Shown: in pieces, positions 1 to 5,209 of the stretch
Position numbering within the stretch: the first letter of the stretch is position 1
How the letters are laid out: each line of letters starts with the position of its first letter
From: an uncultured Mollicutes bacterium
Lineage (GTDB): Bacteria > Bacillota_I > Bacilli_A > Acholeplasmatales > Anaeroplasmataceae
Direction of reading: 5' to 3'
NCBI GenBank assembly: GCA_947174685.1
Contig: CAMWJY010000079.1
Location: forward strand, 1-5,209
DNA length: 5,209 bases
Translations under genes and position numbers: made by a program
Notes under the pieces: generated by a model
What the model was told of the DNA's origin: nothing
What the model saw: only the letters and a program-made list of their open reading frames with translations
The model's database searches: none

Positions 1-569
1 GAATATACCTTTGGTAAATCCGAGTTGCGAAGAAGCTTCCAAAAGCGACTTGCAGCTTTTAACTTATCTTTATAAATATTATTATCTTTATCCGCACAAA
101 AATCTTGTAAAAACTGATTCCACTCGCAGCTTGACTTATCATACGTAGCATAAGTCTTATTTCCAAGCTTTACATCTAGTAAATCGCCAAGGGTAAAGTC
201 TTTATCCTTGGATTCTTTTACTGCCTTAACAGTTGCCACCATATCGACAGTAAATTTAAAATCTTCTTCTTTTGTAACTTGAATATAGAAATTTCTAAAC
301 CTAGGACCAAAAGTAAAACCACAATCTATTAGACTTGTATCTAGGGTTAGATCTTTAGTAGCACCCTTAGGTAGTTTTTTAGGCTTATGAGGAATTATTA
401 TTCCGTTAAAGTAGGATTGAATAATTTGATTTAATTCTCTTTTTTCTCCAATGTACTCTAGATGGAGCTTTTTACATATTTCTTGTAATTCTTCCCTATA
501 CCAATAATACTTTATGAATTCATCGTAGGATTTTATTTCTTCAAACTTAGGTCTTTTAACTTCAATCAT
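1..569 (-). CDS. SAP-domain / DUF6434-like protein, 3' end cut off by window edge
   Basis: An open frame runs from ATG at 569 to the window edge without a stop: 189 complete codons, so the C-terminus is missing. The protein starts MIEVKRPKFEEIKSYDEF. Residues about 15-56 (YYWYREELQEICKKLHLEY, then GEKRELNQII) resemble the helix-extension-helix of a SAP motif, a small nucleic-acid-binding fold. Residues about 75-130 hold FGPRFRNFYIQ, FKFTVDMVA and FTLGDLLD, which I recall from the DUF6434 region found beside SAP motifs in Bacillota. Family assignment is from memory, not a search. No biochemical role is known to me; DNA or RNA binding is inferred from the SAP-like part. Tryptophans and cysteines are scattered and there is no signal peptide or membrane segment. 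The start lies 5 bases past the efp stop and lacks a good Shine-Dalgarno, which suggests translational coupling and co-transcription with efp. That it is a real gene is likely; the name is less certain. Confidence 0.68.
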   Translation of the reverse strand, partial: MIEVKRPKFEEIKSYDEFIKYYWYREELQEICKKLHLEYIGEKRELNQIIQSYFNGIIIPHKPKKLPKGATKDLTLDTSLIDCGFTFGPRFRNFYIQVTKEEDFKFTVDMVATVKAVKESKDKDFTLGDLLDVKLGNKTYATYDKSSCEWNQFLQDFCADKDNNIYKDKLKAASRFWKLLRNSDLPKVY

Positions 570-574
570 GTGTA

Positions 575-1126
575 TTATGCTCTAGATACGTATGTACCAT
601 CAAGAGTTGATACAATCACTTTTGTACCATTTTCTAAGAATGCAGGTACAGTAATTTCTAAGCCAGTTTCTAACACTGCACGCTTACGATCTGTTGATGA
701 TCCTTTTACAGCTGGAGTTGTATCAGTTATAGTTAAAGTAACCTTATCTGGAAGACTTACACCAAGAATTTCTCCTTCATAGAAGGTAATATTTACATTG
801 GCTCCTTCAAGCATAAACTTCTTTTCCCAAGCAAGTCTATCTTCAGGAATTTCAATCTGCTCATAGGTCTCCATATCCATAAAAGCTAAAGCTTCACCAG
901 TGTTATAGATATACTGCATTTCCTTACGCTCAATATAGCAACGCTTAAATGCAGAGTCACTTCCCTTTAAAGCAGTTTCTGTAACTGTTCCTGTTCTTAA
1001 ATCCTTCATCTTAACACGAACATAGGCTACCTTATTTTGAAGAACATGCATAAATTCTAAGATTTGCATCAGCTTTCCATCATATTCAATAACCATACCA
1101 TTTTTTAAATCATTCGTTGAAACCAT
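575..1126 (-). CDS. efp: Elongation factor P (EF-P) with atypical lysine loop
   Basis: EF-P binds ribosomes stalled on proline-rich stretches, between the P and E sites, and promotes peptide bond formation. The protein is 183 residues (family about 185-188). It has the N-terminal KOW-like domain (MVSTNDLKNGMVIEYDGKL), a middle OB domain (MQYIYNTGEALAFMDMETYEQIEI, residues about 70-93) and a C-terminal OB domain (LETGLEITVPAFLENG) ending in the typical YVSRA. I chose ATG 1126 because AAGGAAG lies 7 bases upstream and MVSTN aligns with the family N-terminus; a 9-residue TTG extension would start inside the upstream terminator. The odd point is the loop at residues 29-33. B. subtilis has KPGKG around the modified Lys32; here the same positions read LQNKV, and one residue is lost just after the lysine. 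Lys32 is kept. No promoter is visible between the eno stop and this gene, so expression may come from eno read-through. Identity is certain; the modification state is unknown. Confidence 0.96.
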   Translation of the reverse strand: MVSTNDLKNGMVIEYDGKLMQILEFMHVLQNKVAYVRVKMKDLRTGTVTETALKGSDSAFKRCYIERKEMQYIYNTGEALAFMDMETYEQIEIPEDRLAWEKKFMLEGANVNITFYEGEILGVSLPDKVTLTITDTTPAVKGSSTDRKRAVLETGLEITVPAFLENGTKVIVSTLDGTYVSRA

Positions 1127-1132
1127 TATTTT

Positions 1133-1143
1133 ACTTCCTTTCC
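1133..1143 (-). promoter_or_regulatory. efp ribosome binding site
   Basis: On the minus strand the sequence GGAAAGGAAGT precedes the ATG at 1126, with GGAAG 7 bases from the start. This site decides the start in favour of MVSTN over the upstream in-frame TTG. Confidence 0.75.
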
Positions 1144-1151
1144 TTTCAAAC

Positions 1152-1173
1152 AAAAAGGAGGATAAATCCTCCT
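1152..1173 (-). terminator. Intrinsic terminator after eno, just ahead of efp
   Basis: On the minus strand AGGAGGA pairs perfectly with TCCTCCT around a TTTA loop and is followed by TTTTTGTTTG. This is a compact rho-independent terminator whose stem begins 21 bases after the eno stop. It ends 25 bases before the efp start, so it would reduce but perhaps not stop transcription into efp. The plus-strand reading has no U-run after the stem, so it works only for minus-strand transcripts. Confidence 0.78.
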
Positions 1174-1194
1174 AAATGTTTAATTTTTCTTGAA

Positions 1195-2505
1195 TTACTT
1201 AATGCAGTAAATAGAATCCTTACCAGCGAATACTGAAGTACCTAAGAATTCACCACGACCATTTAGATCATCTTCAATACGCATTAATTGGTTATACTTA
1301 GCAACACGGTCTGTACGGCTTGCTGAACCAGTCTTGATTTGACCAGCATTTAAACCAACTACGATATCAGCGATTGTAGTATCTTCTGTTTCACCAGATC
1401 TATGGCTTACGATTGCAGTATAGCCTGCACGCTTAGCCATTTCAATTGCATCAAATGTTTCAGTTAAAGTACCAATTTGGTTAACCTTGATAAGAATTGC
1501 GTTTGCAACACCTAATTCGATACCCTTAGCTAAACGCTTAGTATTTGTAACGAATAGGTCATCACCAACTAATTGAATCTTAGAGCCTAGCTTTTCAGTT
1601 AAATACTTCCAGCCGCCCCAGTCATCCTCTGCAAGACCATCTTCAATAGTAATGATAGGGAACTTTTCAGTTAGAGGTACATAATACTTGTCAACCATAT
1701 CTTGTGCATTGAATTGACCACCATCAGCCTTAAGAGTATATAAACCAGTCTTAGCATCATAGAATTCAGATGCAGCAACATCGATACCTAAGCAGATGTC
1801 CTTTCCTGGTTCAAAGCCTGCAGCCTTAATAGCTTCAACAACACGCTCGAAAGCTTCAGTGTTGCTACCAAGCTTAGGTGCATAACCACCCTCATCACCA
1901 ACGCTAGTTACATAGCCGTTAGCCTTTAAAATCTTCTTTAATGCATGGAATACTTCTGCACCCATACGTAATGCTTCCTTAAATGAAGGAGCACCAACTG
2001 GTAAAATCATGATTTCTTGGAAATCAATACAGAAATCAGCATGAGCACCACCATTTAAAATGTTCATCATTGGTAATGGTAATTGCTTTGCATTTGATCC
2101 ACCAAAATAATTATATAGTGGCATTCCATAGTAATCAGCAGCTGCACGAGCACAAGCCATAGATACACCTAAAGTTGCGTTAGCACCTAGCTTACCCTTG
2201 TTGTCTGTACCATCAATTTCAATCATCTTCTTGTCGATGATAATTTGGCTTCTAACATCATAACCAATTAATTGTGGTGCGATAACTTCGTTAACATTAG
2301 CAACAGCCTTTGTTGTACCTTTTCCTAGATAACGAGACTTATCTCCATCACGAAGCTCTAATGCTTCATGCTCACCAGTAGATGCACCTGATGGTACTAA
2401 TGCACGTCCAAATGCTCCACTTTCTGTTACAACTTCTACCTCTACTGTAGGATTTCCACGAGAGTCTAATACTTCTCTAGCATAAATGCTTTGAATAAAT
2501 GGCAT
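1195..2505 (-). CDS. eno: Enolase (phosphopyruvate hydratase)
   Basis: Cytoplasmic enolase interconverts 2-phosphoglycerate and phosphoenolpyruvate in glycolysis and gluconeogenesis, using Mg2+. The product has 436 residues, close to the bacterial norm (about 430). The N-terminal capping domain carries the flexible loop SGASTGEHEA (Ser42 region). The barrel domain follows with His155 (GGAHAD), Glu164, catalytic Glu205 (GDEGG), metal ligands Asp242 (GIDVAASEFYD), Glu288 (TIEDG) and Asp315 (VGDD), catalytic Lys340 (ILIKVNQIGTLTET), the SHRSGETED loop (His368, Arg369, Ser370) and Lys391 (IKTG). All expected catalytic and metal residues are present. A small difference is FCIDFQE after His155-Ala-Asp, where many enolases have NNVDIQE. 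The start has AGGAG 10 bases upstream. The gene has its own promoter region with a cre-like palindrome and ends in a terminator, so it is probably mainly a single-gene unit with some read-through into efp. It acts directly after the gpmI product upstream in this window. Confidence 0.99.
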   Translation of the reverse strand: MPFIQSIYAREVLDSRGNPTVEVEVVTESGAFGRALVPSGASTGEHEALELRDGDKSRYLGKGTTKAVANVNEVIAPQLIGYDVRSQIIIDKKMIEIDGTDNKGKLGANATLGVSMACARAAADYYGMPLYNYFGGSNAKQLPLPMMNILNGGAHADFCIDFQEIMILPVGAPSFKEALRMGAEVFHALKKILKANGYVTSVGDEGGYAPKLGSNTEAFERVVEAIKAAGFEPGKDICLGIDVAASEFYDAKTGLYTLKADGGQFNAQDMVDKYYVPLTEKFPIITIEDGLAEDDWGGWKYLTEKLGSKIQLVGDDLFVTNTKRLAKGIELGVANAILIKVNQIGTLTETFDAIEMAKRAGYTAIVSHRSGETEDTTIADIVVGLNAGQIKTGSASRTDRVAKYNQLMRIEDDLNGRGEFLGTSVFAGKDSIYCIK

Positions 2506-2515
2506 AAAATTACAT

Positions 2516-2520
2516 CTCCT
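2516..2520 (-). promoter_or_regulatory. eno ribosome binding site
   Basis: AGGAG on the minus strand, 10 bases before the eno ATG, within an A-rich 5' leader. It supports the start at 2505. Confidence 0.75.
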
Positions 2521-2557
2521 TAAGTTTATATTTTTATTGTTTTTTTCTACCAGTGAT

Positions 2558-2586
2558 ATTATACAATATTTTCCATATATTTTCCT
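2558..2586 (-). promoter_or_regulatory. Probable eno promoter
   Basis: A perfect TATAAT -10 box lies at 2563-2558 on the minus strand. No good TTGACA is found 16-18 bases upstream (the position holds AGGAAA), so the -35 is weak and activation may be needed. Predicted transcription start is near 2551, giving a leader of about 45 bases that is A-rich. A weak -35 would fit with activation from the cre-like site further upstream. Confidence 0.55.
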
Positions 2587-2590
2587 AGTA

Positions 2591-2612
2591 TCTTAAAATT
2601 CATTTTTTAAGA
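2591..2612. repeat. 8-bp inverted repeat upstream of the eno -35 region
   Basis: TCTTAAAA (2591-2598) and TTTTAAGA (2605-2612) are perfect inverted copies separated by 6 bases. The repeat lies between the eno -35 position and the cre-like site, overlapping the latter by three bases. It is AT-rich and may be chance; a protein-binding role is conceivable but unsupported. Confidence 0.3.
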
Positions 2613-2623
2613 AAACGTTTTTA
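2610..2623 (-). promoter_or_regulatory. Candidate CcpA (cre) site upstream of eno
   Basis: Minus strand TAAAAACGTTTTCT contains the palindrome AAAACGTTTT. Against the commonly quoted cre consensus TGNAANCGNWNNCW it has one mismatch (A for G at position 2). Its centre is about 65 bases upstream of the predicted eno start, a position at which CcpA is known to activate in some Bacillota promoters. In a downstream or overlapping position it would repress. Assignment rests only on the motif. Confidence 0.42.
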
Positions 2624-2681
2624 TAAATTTTATTTTTAGGGTAAATTATTAAGAAATTTGTCATATTAGCAAAGATTTTAT

Positions 2682-2715
2682 AGAATTATAAGATGTCCCA
2701 TTATTTTGGGACATC
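2682..2715 (-). terminator. Probable terminator after ribU
   Basis: GATGTCCCA and TGGGACATC form a perfect 9-bp stem with a 6-base loop (2692-2715), starting 7 bases after the ribU stop. The following minus-strand tract is TTATAATTCT, U-rich but interrupted. There is no U-run on the other side, so it most likely ends ribU transcripts. The imperfect tract suggests incomplete termination. Confidence 0.65.
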
Positions 2716-2722
2716 CTAACAA

Positions 2723-3355
2723 TCATATTCTTTCGTATAAAACTCTTAGTCTTTTATGAATAATTGCCGTAAATAAAACGACTATACTGGAAAGCAGTAA
2801 ATTAAAAGGAATCACTGCTAAAAATATATAGCATACCATAAAGGTCTCTTTTGTGGCTTCTACCTTGCCAAAGGAAATTAATTTAAAAGCAGCATTAGAC
2901 ATACCGATAAGAGGTGTCATATCCCCTTTAAAGAATAGATGGGTATACCAAGGAATATTGATAAATATGTTTGCAAGTATTGCCATAACAACCCATGAAA
3001 TAATAACTACTGCAAAAGCAAGAATCGTTTTATTTTTAATATTCAGCTTTTGATAGATTAAACCCGCAGGTATAACTACTGCAAGACCATTTAAAACATC
3101 TGCTATTTCTCCTACATAGCCTGTTCCTGTTCCAGGAGGTAAAATCCATTTTAATAGGCATCGTAAAATTACACAAATCGTTGCATCCCATGGACCAAGC
3201 ATAAATGCACAAATTAAGATAGGTATCATCGAAAAATTAATATCTAAAAAAGAGGGAAAAATAGGAAGTGGAAACTTCACATAACAGTATAAAAGTATAG
3301 AGATAGCTGCAAAAATTGCTACAAACGAAATACGTTTAATTGCATTTTTTTTCAT
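2723..3355 (-). CDS. ribU: Riboflavin ECF transporter S component RibU
   Basis: RibU is the membrane-embedded substrate-binding subunit of an energy-coupling-factor transporter. It captures riboflavin (and probably FMN precursors) and works with a shared EcfT protein and two EcfA ATPases, which are not in this window. The product has 210 residues and about six hydrophobic segments (roughly 9-25, 42-60, 80-100, 109-135, 150-160 and 172-197). It shows the AxxxA motif in helix 1 (Ala13, Ala17) used for docking on EcfT, and the RibU-type stretch PLPIFPSFLDINFSMIP followed by FMLGP (residues 28-55). The upstream FMN riboswitch strongly supports flavin as substrate. The start has AAAGGA about 10 bases upstream, just past the leader terminator. 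Expression should fall when FMN is plentiful. It lies between two glycolytic genes, with its own promoter and a terminator-like hairpin behind it. Confidence 0.93.
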   Translation of the reverse strand: MKKNAIKRISFVAIFAAISILLYCYVKFPLPIFPSFLDINFSMIPILICAFMLGPWDATICVILRCLLKWILPPGTGTGYVGEIADVLNGLAVVIPAGLIYQKLNIKNKTILAFAVVIISWVVMAILANIFINIPWYTHLFFKGDMTPLIGMSNAAFKLISFGKVEATKETFMVCYIFLAVIPFNLLLSSIVVLFTAIIHKRLRVLYERI

Positions 3356-3375
3356 AGTTCTTATTTCCTTTCATT

Positions 3376-3406
3376 AAAAAATATCCCCATATTTCATACG
3401 GGGATA
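3376..3406 (-). terminator. Riboswitch-controlled terminator ahead of ribU
   Basis: Minus strand TATCCCCGTA pairs with TATGGGGATA (10 bp with one G-U pair) around the loop TGAAA, followed at once by six T. It lies between the FMN aptamer and the ribU Shine-Dalgarno. This is the expected expression platform: FMN binding should favour the hairpin and stop transcription before ribU. Confidence 0.9.
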
Positions 3407-3428
3407 CTTAAAAACGAAAAATTAATTC

Positions 3429-3537
3429 AACTTCTCTCATCCAGACTCTACTGTCGGTATAGGAATTGCACCTATTCATGCGCATAAGCGCTCGCGGACT
3501 TTACCGCCGGTATGGAATTGCACCAAACCCCGAAGCT
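3429..3537 (-). promoter_or_regulatory. FMN riboswitch (RFN element)
   Basis: The minus strand carries the conserved RFN pattern in order: CTTCGGGG, GGTGCAATTCC, ACCGGCGGTAAAGTCCGCGAGC, a variable arm GCGC-TTAT-GCGC, a second GGTGCAATTCC, ACCGACAGTAGAGTCTGGATG and GAGAAG. The closing helix pairs AGCTTC (3537-3532) with GAAGTT (3434-3429). This aptamer binds flavin mononucleotide. The terminator directly downstream indicates transcriptional control with an OFF response to FMN, acting on ribU. Confidence 0.97.
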
Positions 3538-3545
3538 ATATAGTT

Positions 3546-3571
3546 AATATTATTTTATATAGAATAATATT
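3546..3571. repeat. 9-bp inverted repeat overlapping the ribU promoter
   Basis: AATATTATT (3546-3554) and AATAATATT (3563-3571) are perfect inverted copies 8 bases apart. They cover the -10 box and part of the spacer of the ribU promoter and lie just after gpmI. The repeat is made only of A and T, so it could be chance, an operator, or a weak hairpin at the end of gpmI transcripts; no U-run makes the last option poor. Confidence 0.4.
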
Positions 3572-3580
3572 CTTTGTCAA
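3552..3580 (-). promoter_or_regulatory. ribU leader promoter
   Basis: Minus strand TTGACA (3580-3575), a 17-base spacer and TAAAAT (3557-3552) make a strong vegetative-type promoter. The predicted start near 3545 is about 8 bases before the riboswitch closing helix, which fits well. The -35 box begins only 5 bases after the gpmI stop. Confidence 0.85.
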
Positions 3581-3585
3581 GAATT

Positions 3586-5112
3586 TTATTTTACAATGAG
3601 TGACTTAGAAGTCATCTCTGCTGGTATTGCAACCTCAAGTAATTCTAATAAAGTAGGTGCAATATCAGATAATATACCATTTCTTAAATGGATGTTCTTA
3701 TCAGTTACAACTACTGGAACTAAATTCGTTGTATGAGCAGTAAATGGTTTACCATCAGCATCTAATAGCTTTTCAGCATTTCCGTGGTCAGCAGTAATTA
3801 AGGCAACTCCACCTACCTCATCTAATGCTTCAACACAACGACCAACACAGGTATCTACTGCTTCTACAGCCGCGATTGCTGCTGGAATGACTCCTGTATG
3901 ACCAACCATATCACAGTTTGCAAAATTTAAGATAATGCAATCAAATTCTTTGCTTCTGATTGCTGCACAAACCTTATCACATACCTCATAGGCACTCATA
4001 TGTGGCTGTAAATCATAAGTAGCAACCTTTGGTGAGTTTACTAAAATACGAGTAGCATTAGGAATTTCTCTATCTGCACCACCATCAAAGAAGAATGTTA
4101 CATGGGCATATTTTTCAGTTTCAGCAATACGTAATTGCTTTAAGCCTGCCTCACTTACAACATCTCCAAATAAATGATCAAACTTCTGTAAATCAAAGGC
4201 TAAAGGTCCTTTTACTGTATCAGCATACTTCATCATAGAAACAAAGAAAATATCCTTTGGAGCATGAGATAAATCCATACGATAAGGCTTTTCAACATTG
4301 TATACAATACCTTCTGGATTTGACATACAGGTTGAAATTTGAATAGCACGGTCTGGTCTAAAGTTTGCAAATACGATAGAATCTCCACTTTCTACCATAC
4401 CCTCTTTAGAGCTTACAAATGGAACCATAAATTCATCTGTAACACCTTTAGCGTAAGAGGCTTCAATTCCTTCAAAAGGATCTGCAAAGAATTCTCCTTT
4501 GGCAACGGTCATTGCGTCATAAGCAACCTGAATACGATCATAGTTCTTATCACGATCCATACCATAATATCTTCCACCTACAGTAGCAACCGTAACCTTA
4601 CCCTCATCTACTATTTTCTTTAAATAAATGCTAGCACTCTTAGGAGCTACATCACGTCCATCAAGAAATGCATGATAATAAACCTTATCTAAGCCTAAGC
4701 TATGAGCAAGCTTAGCAATTGCGATGATATGTGATGTATGAGAGTGTACACCACCATCACTACAAAGTCCAAAAATATGGAACTTCTTATGTGTATTTTT
4801 TGCTCTAATGATAGCCTCAACAATGGCTTCATTTTGGTTAAATACACCTGTCTTAATTGAGTTATTAATACGAGATAGAGATTGCCATACAATTCTACCT
4901 GCACCAATATTCATATGTCCTACCTCAGAATTACCCATTTGTCCTTCTGGTAGTCCTACTGCCTCACCACTAGCATTTAGTGTCTTGGTATCAAATTCTT
5001 TGAAAATTCTGTCTAGATTAGGCTTCTTTGCTTGACAAACTGCATTACCATTTGAGCTTTCAGCAATACCATATCCATCCATTATAATTAACATTACTGG
5101 TCTTTTCTTCAT
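3586..5112 (-). CDS. gpmI: 2,3-bisphosphoglycerate-independent phosphoglycerate mutase
   Basis: The enzyme interconverts 3- and 2-phosphoglycerate in the cytoplasm through a phosphoserine intermediate, using Mn2+. The product has 508 residues (family about 510) and belongs to the alkaline phosphatase superfamily. Visible residues match the Geobacillus enzyme closely: Asp12 (IIMDGYG), nucleophile Ser62 (MGNSEVGH), His123 (GGVHSH), DGRD at 151-154, Arg181 and Arg187 (GGRYYGMDRD), FRPDRA in the substrate domain, Asp401 and His405 (CDMVGHTG), Asp442 and His443 (TADHGNAE), and His460 (TAHTTN). The chosen ATG has GGAGG 5 bases upstream and gives the family N-terminus MKKRPVMLIIMDG. A longer reading from 5166 would add 18 unrelated residues and cover the likely promoter. 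No clear terminator follows the stop, so transcripts probably enter the ribU riboswitch region. Its product is the substrate of the enolase encoded downstream. Confidence 0.98.
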   Translation of the reverse strand: MKKRPVMLIIMDGYGIAESSNGNAVCQAKKPNLDRIFKEFDTKTLNASGEAVGLPEGQMGNSEVGHMNIGAGRIVWQSLSRINNSIKTGVFNQNEAIVEAIIRAKNTHKKFHIFGLCSDGGVHSHTSHIIAIAKLAHSLGLDKVYYHAFLDGRDVAPKSASIYLKKIVDEGKVTVATVGGRYYGMDRDKNYDRIQVAYDAMTVAKGEFFADPFEGIEASYAKGVTDEFMVPFVSSKEGMVESGDSIVFANFRPDRAIQISTCMSNPEGIVYNVEKPYRMDLSHAPKDIFFVSMMKYADTVKGPLAFDLQKFDHLFGDVVSEAGLKQLRIAETEKYAHVTFFFDGGADREIPNATRILVNSPKVATYDLQPHMSAYEVCDKVCAAIRSKEFDCIILNFANCDMVGHTGVIPAAIAAVEAVDTCVGRCVEALDEVGGVALITADHGNAEKLLDADGKPFTAHTTNLVPVVVTDKNIHLRNGILSDIAPTLLELLEVAIPAEMTSKSLIVK

Positions 5113-5117
5113 AATAT

Positions 5118-5122
5118 CCTCC
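5118..5122 (-). promoter_or_regulatory. gpmI ribosome binding site
   Basis: GGAGG on the minus strand, 5 bases before ATG 5112. It decides this start over the in-frame ATG at 5166. Confidence 0.85.
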
Positions 5123-5136
5123 ATAAATCCATACGT

Positions 5137-5148
5137 ATTATATAACAA
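5137..5148 (-). promoter_or_regulatory. Possible gpmI promoter (-10 region)
   Basis: Minus strand TTTGTTATATAAT contains TATAAT (5142-5137), and TGT before TATATA could act as an extended -10. No convincing -35 is seen 17 bases upstream. The leader would be under 20 bases. gpmI may instead, or also, be read from genes beyond the right edge. The remaining sequence to 5209 is AT-rich and I see no gene in it. Confidence 0.42.
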
Positions 5149-5209
5149 ATTCAAAAAAACTTCCATACTTATTATGAAAAAGAATAAAAATCTGATTGTA
5201 AAGAAGCTT

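Noticed and set aside
570..782. Plus-strand open frame opposite efp
   Set aside because: It lies wholly antisense to efp, has no ribosome binding site and no family resemblance; a shadow frame.
1127..1153. Nine-residue N-terminal extension of EF-P from a TTG codon
   Set aside because: The TTG lies in the U-run of the eno terminator, the extra residues (MFERKGSKI) are not family-like, and a good Shine-Dalgarno fits the ATG at 1126.
2853..3053. Plus-strand open frame opposite ribU
   Set aside because: Antisense to a well-supported membrane protein gene; hydrophobic look is a by-product of the opposite strand.
3441..3530. Two copies of GGTGCAATTCC about 58 bases apart, looking like a short direct repeat
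   Set aside because: Both are standard conserved parts of the FMN aptamer, not a mobile or CRISPR repeat.
4339..5035. Plus-strand open frames at 4339-4623 and 4808-5035 and a minus-strand frame at 4695-4907
   Set aside because: All overlap gpmI in other frames, with no recognisable domains; gpmI is certain here.
5113..5166. Longer gpmI reading from ATG 5166
   Set aside because: It would add 18 residues absent from the family, overlaps the likely -10 box, and GGAGG is ideally spaced for ATG 5112.
5204..5209. Window ends exactly at AAGCTT (a HindIII site)
   Set aside because: Could mark a clone end, but a six-base site is common in AT-rich DNA (another lies near position 34), so nothing biological follows from it.

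Overview
The window looks like chromosomal DNA from a low-GC Gram-positive bacterium (Bacillota). It is AT-rich, has purine-rich Shine-Dalgarno sites (GGAGG, AGGAG, GGAAG), TTGACA/TATAAT-type promoters, hairpin-plus-U terminators, an FMN riboswitch ahead of a RibU transporter, and a possible CcpA (cre) site. An anaerobic Erysipelotrichia-like lineage is a reasonable guess, but it rests on the general look of the proteins and not on a search.

All five genes I can support lie on the minus strand, so transcription runs from high to low coordinates. In that order they are: gpmI, cofactor-independent phosphoglycerate mutase (5112 to 3586); a promoter, FMN riboswitch and terminator (3580 to 3376); ribU, the riboflavin-binding S component of an ECF transporter (3355 to 2723), with a hairpin behind it; an intergenic region with the eno promoter and a cre-like palindrome (2722 to 2506); eno, enolase (2505 to 1195); a terminator hairpin (1173 to 1152); efp, elongation factor P (1126 to 575); and a SAP-domain/DUF6434-like gene (569 to beyond the left edge), which has no stop inside the window.

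gpmI and eno catalyse consecutive steps of lower glycolysis (3-phosphoglycerate to 2-phosphoglycerate to phosphoenolpyruvate). They are separated by a riboflavin-uptake unit with its own promoter and FMN-sensing leader. gpmI has no clear terminator of its own, so its transcripts probably run into the riboswitch, whose terminator would then also limit gpmI read-through. efp sits behind the eno terminator with no visible promoter, so it may depend on read-through from eno. The SAP-like gene starts five bases after efp and is probably co-transcribed with it.

The most unusual feature is in EF-P. The usually near-invariant PGKG loop that carries the modified lysine reads LQNKV, one residue shorter, with the lysine itself kept at position 32. 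Most of the rest is ordinary housekeeping DNA. I saw no mobile elements, CRISPR arrays, tRNA or rRNA genes.
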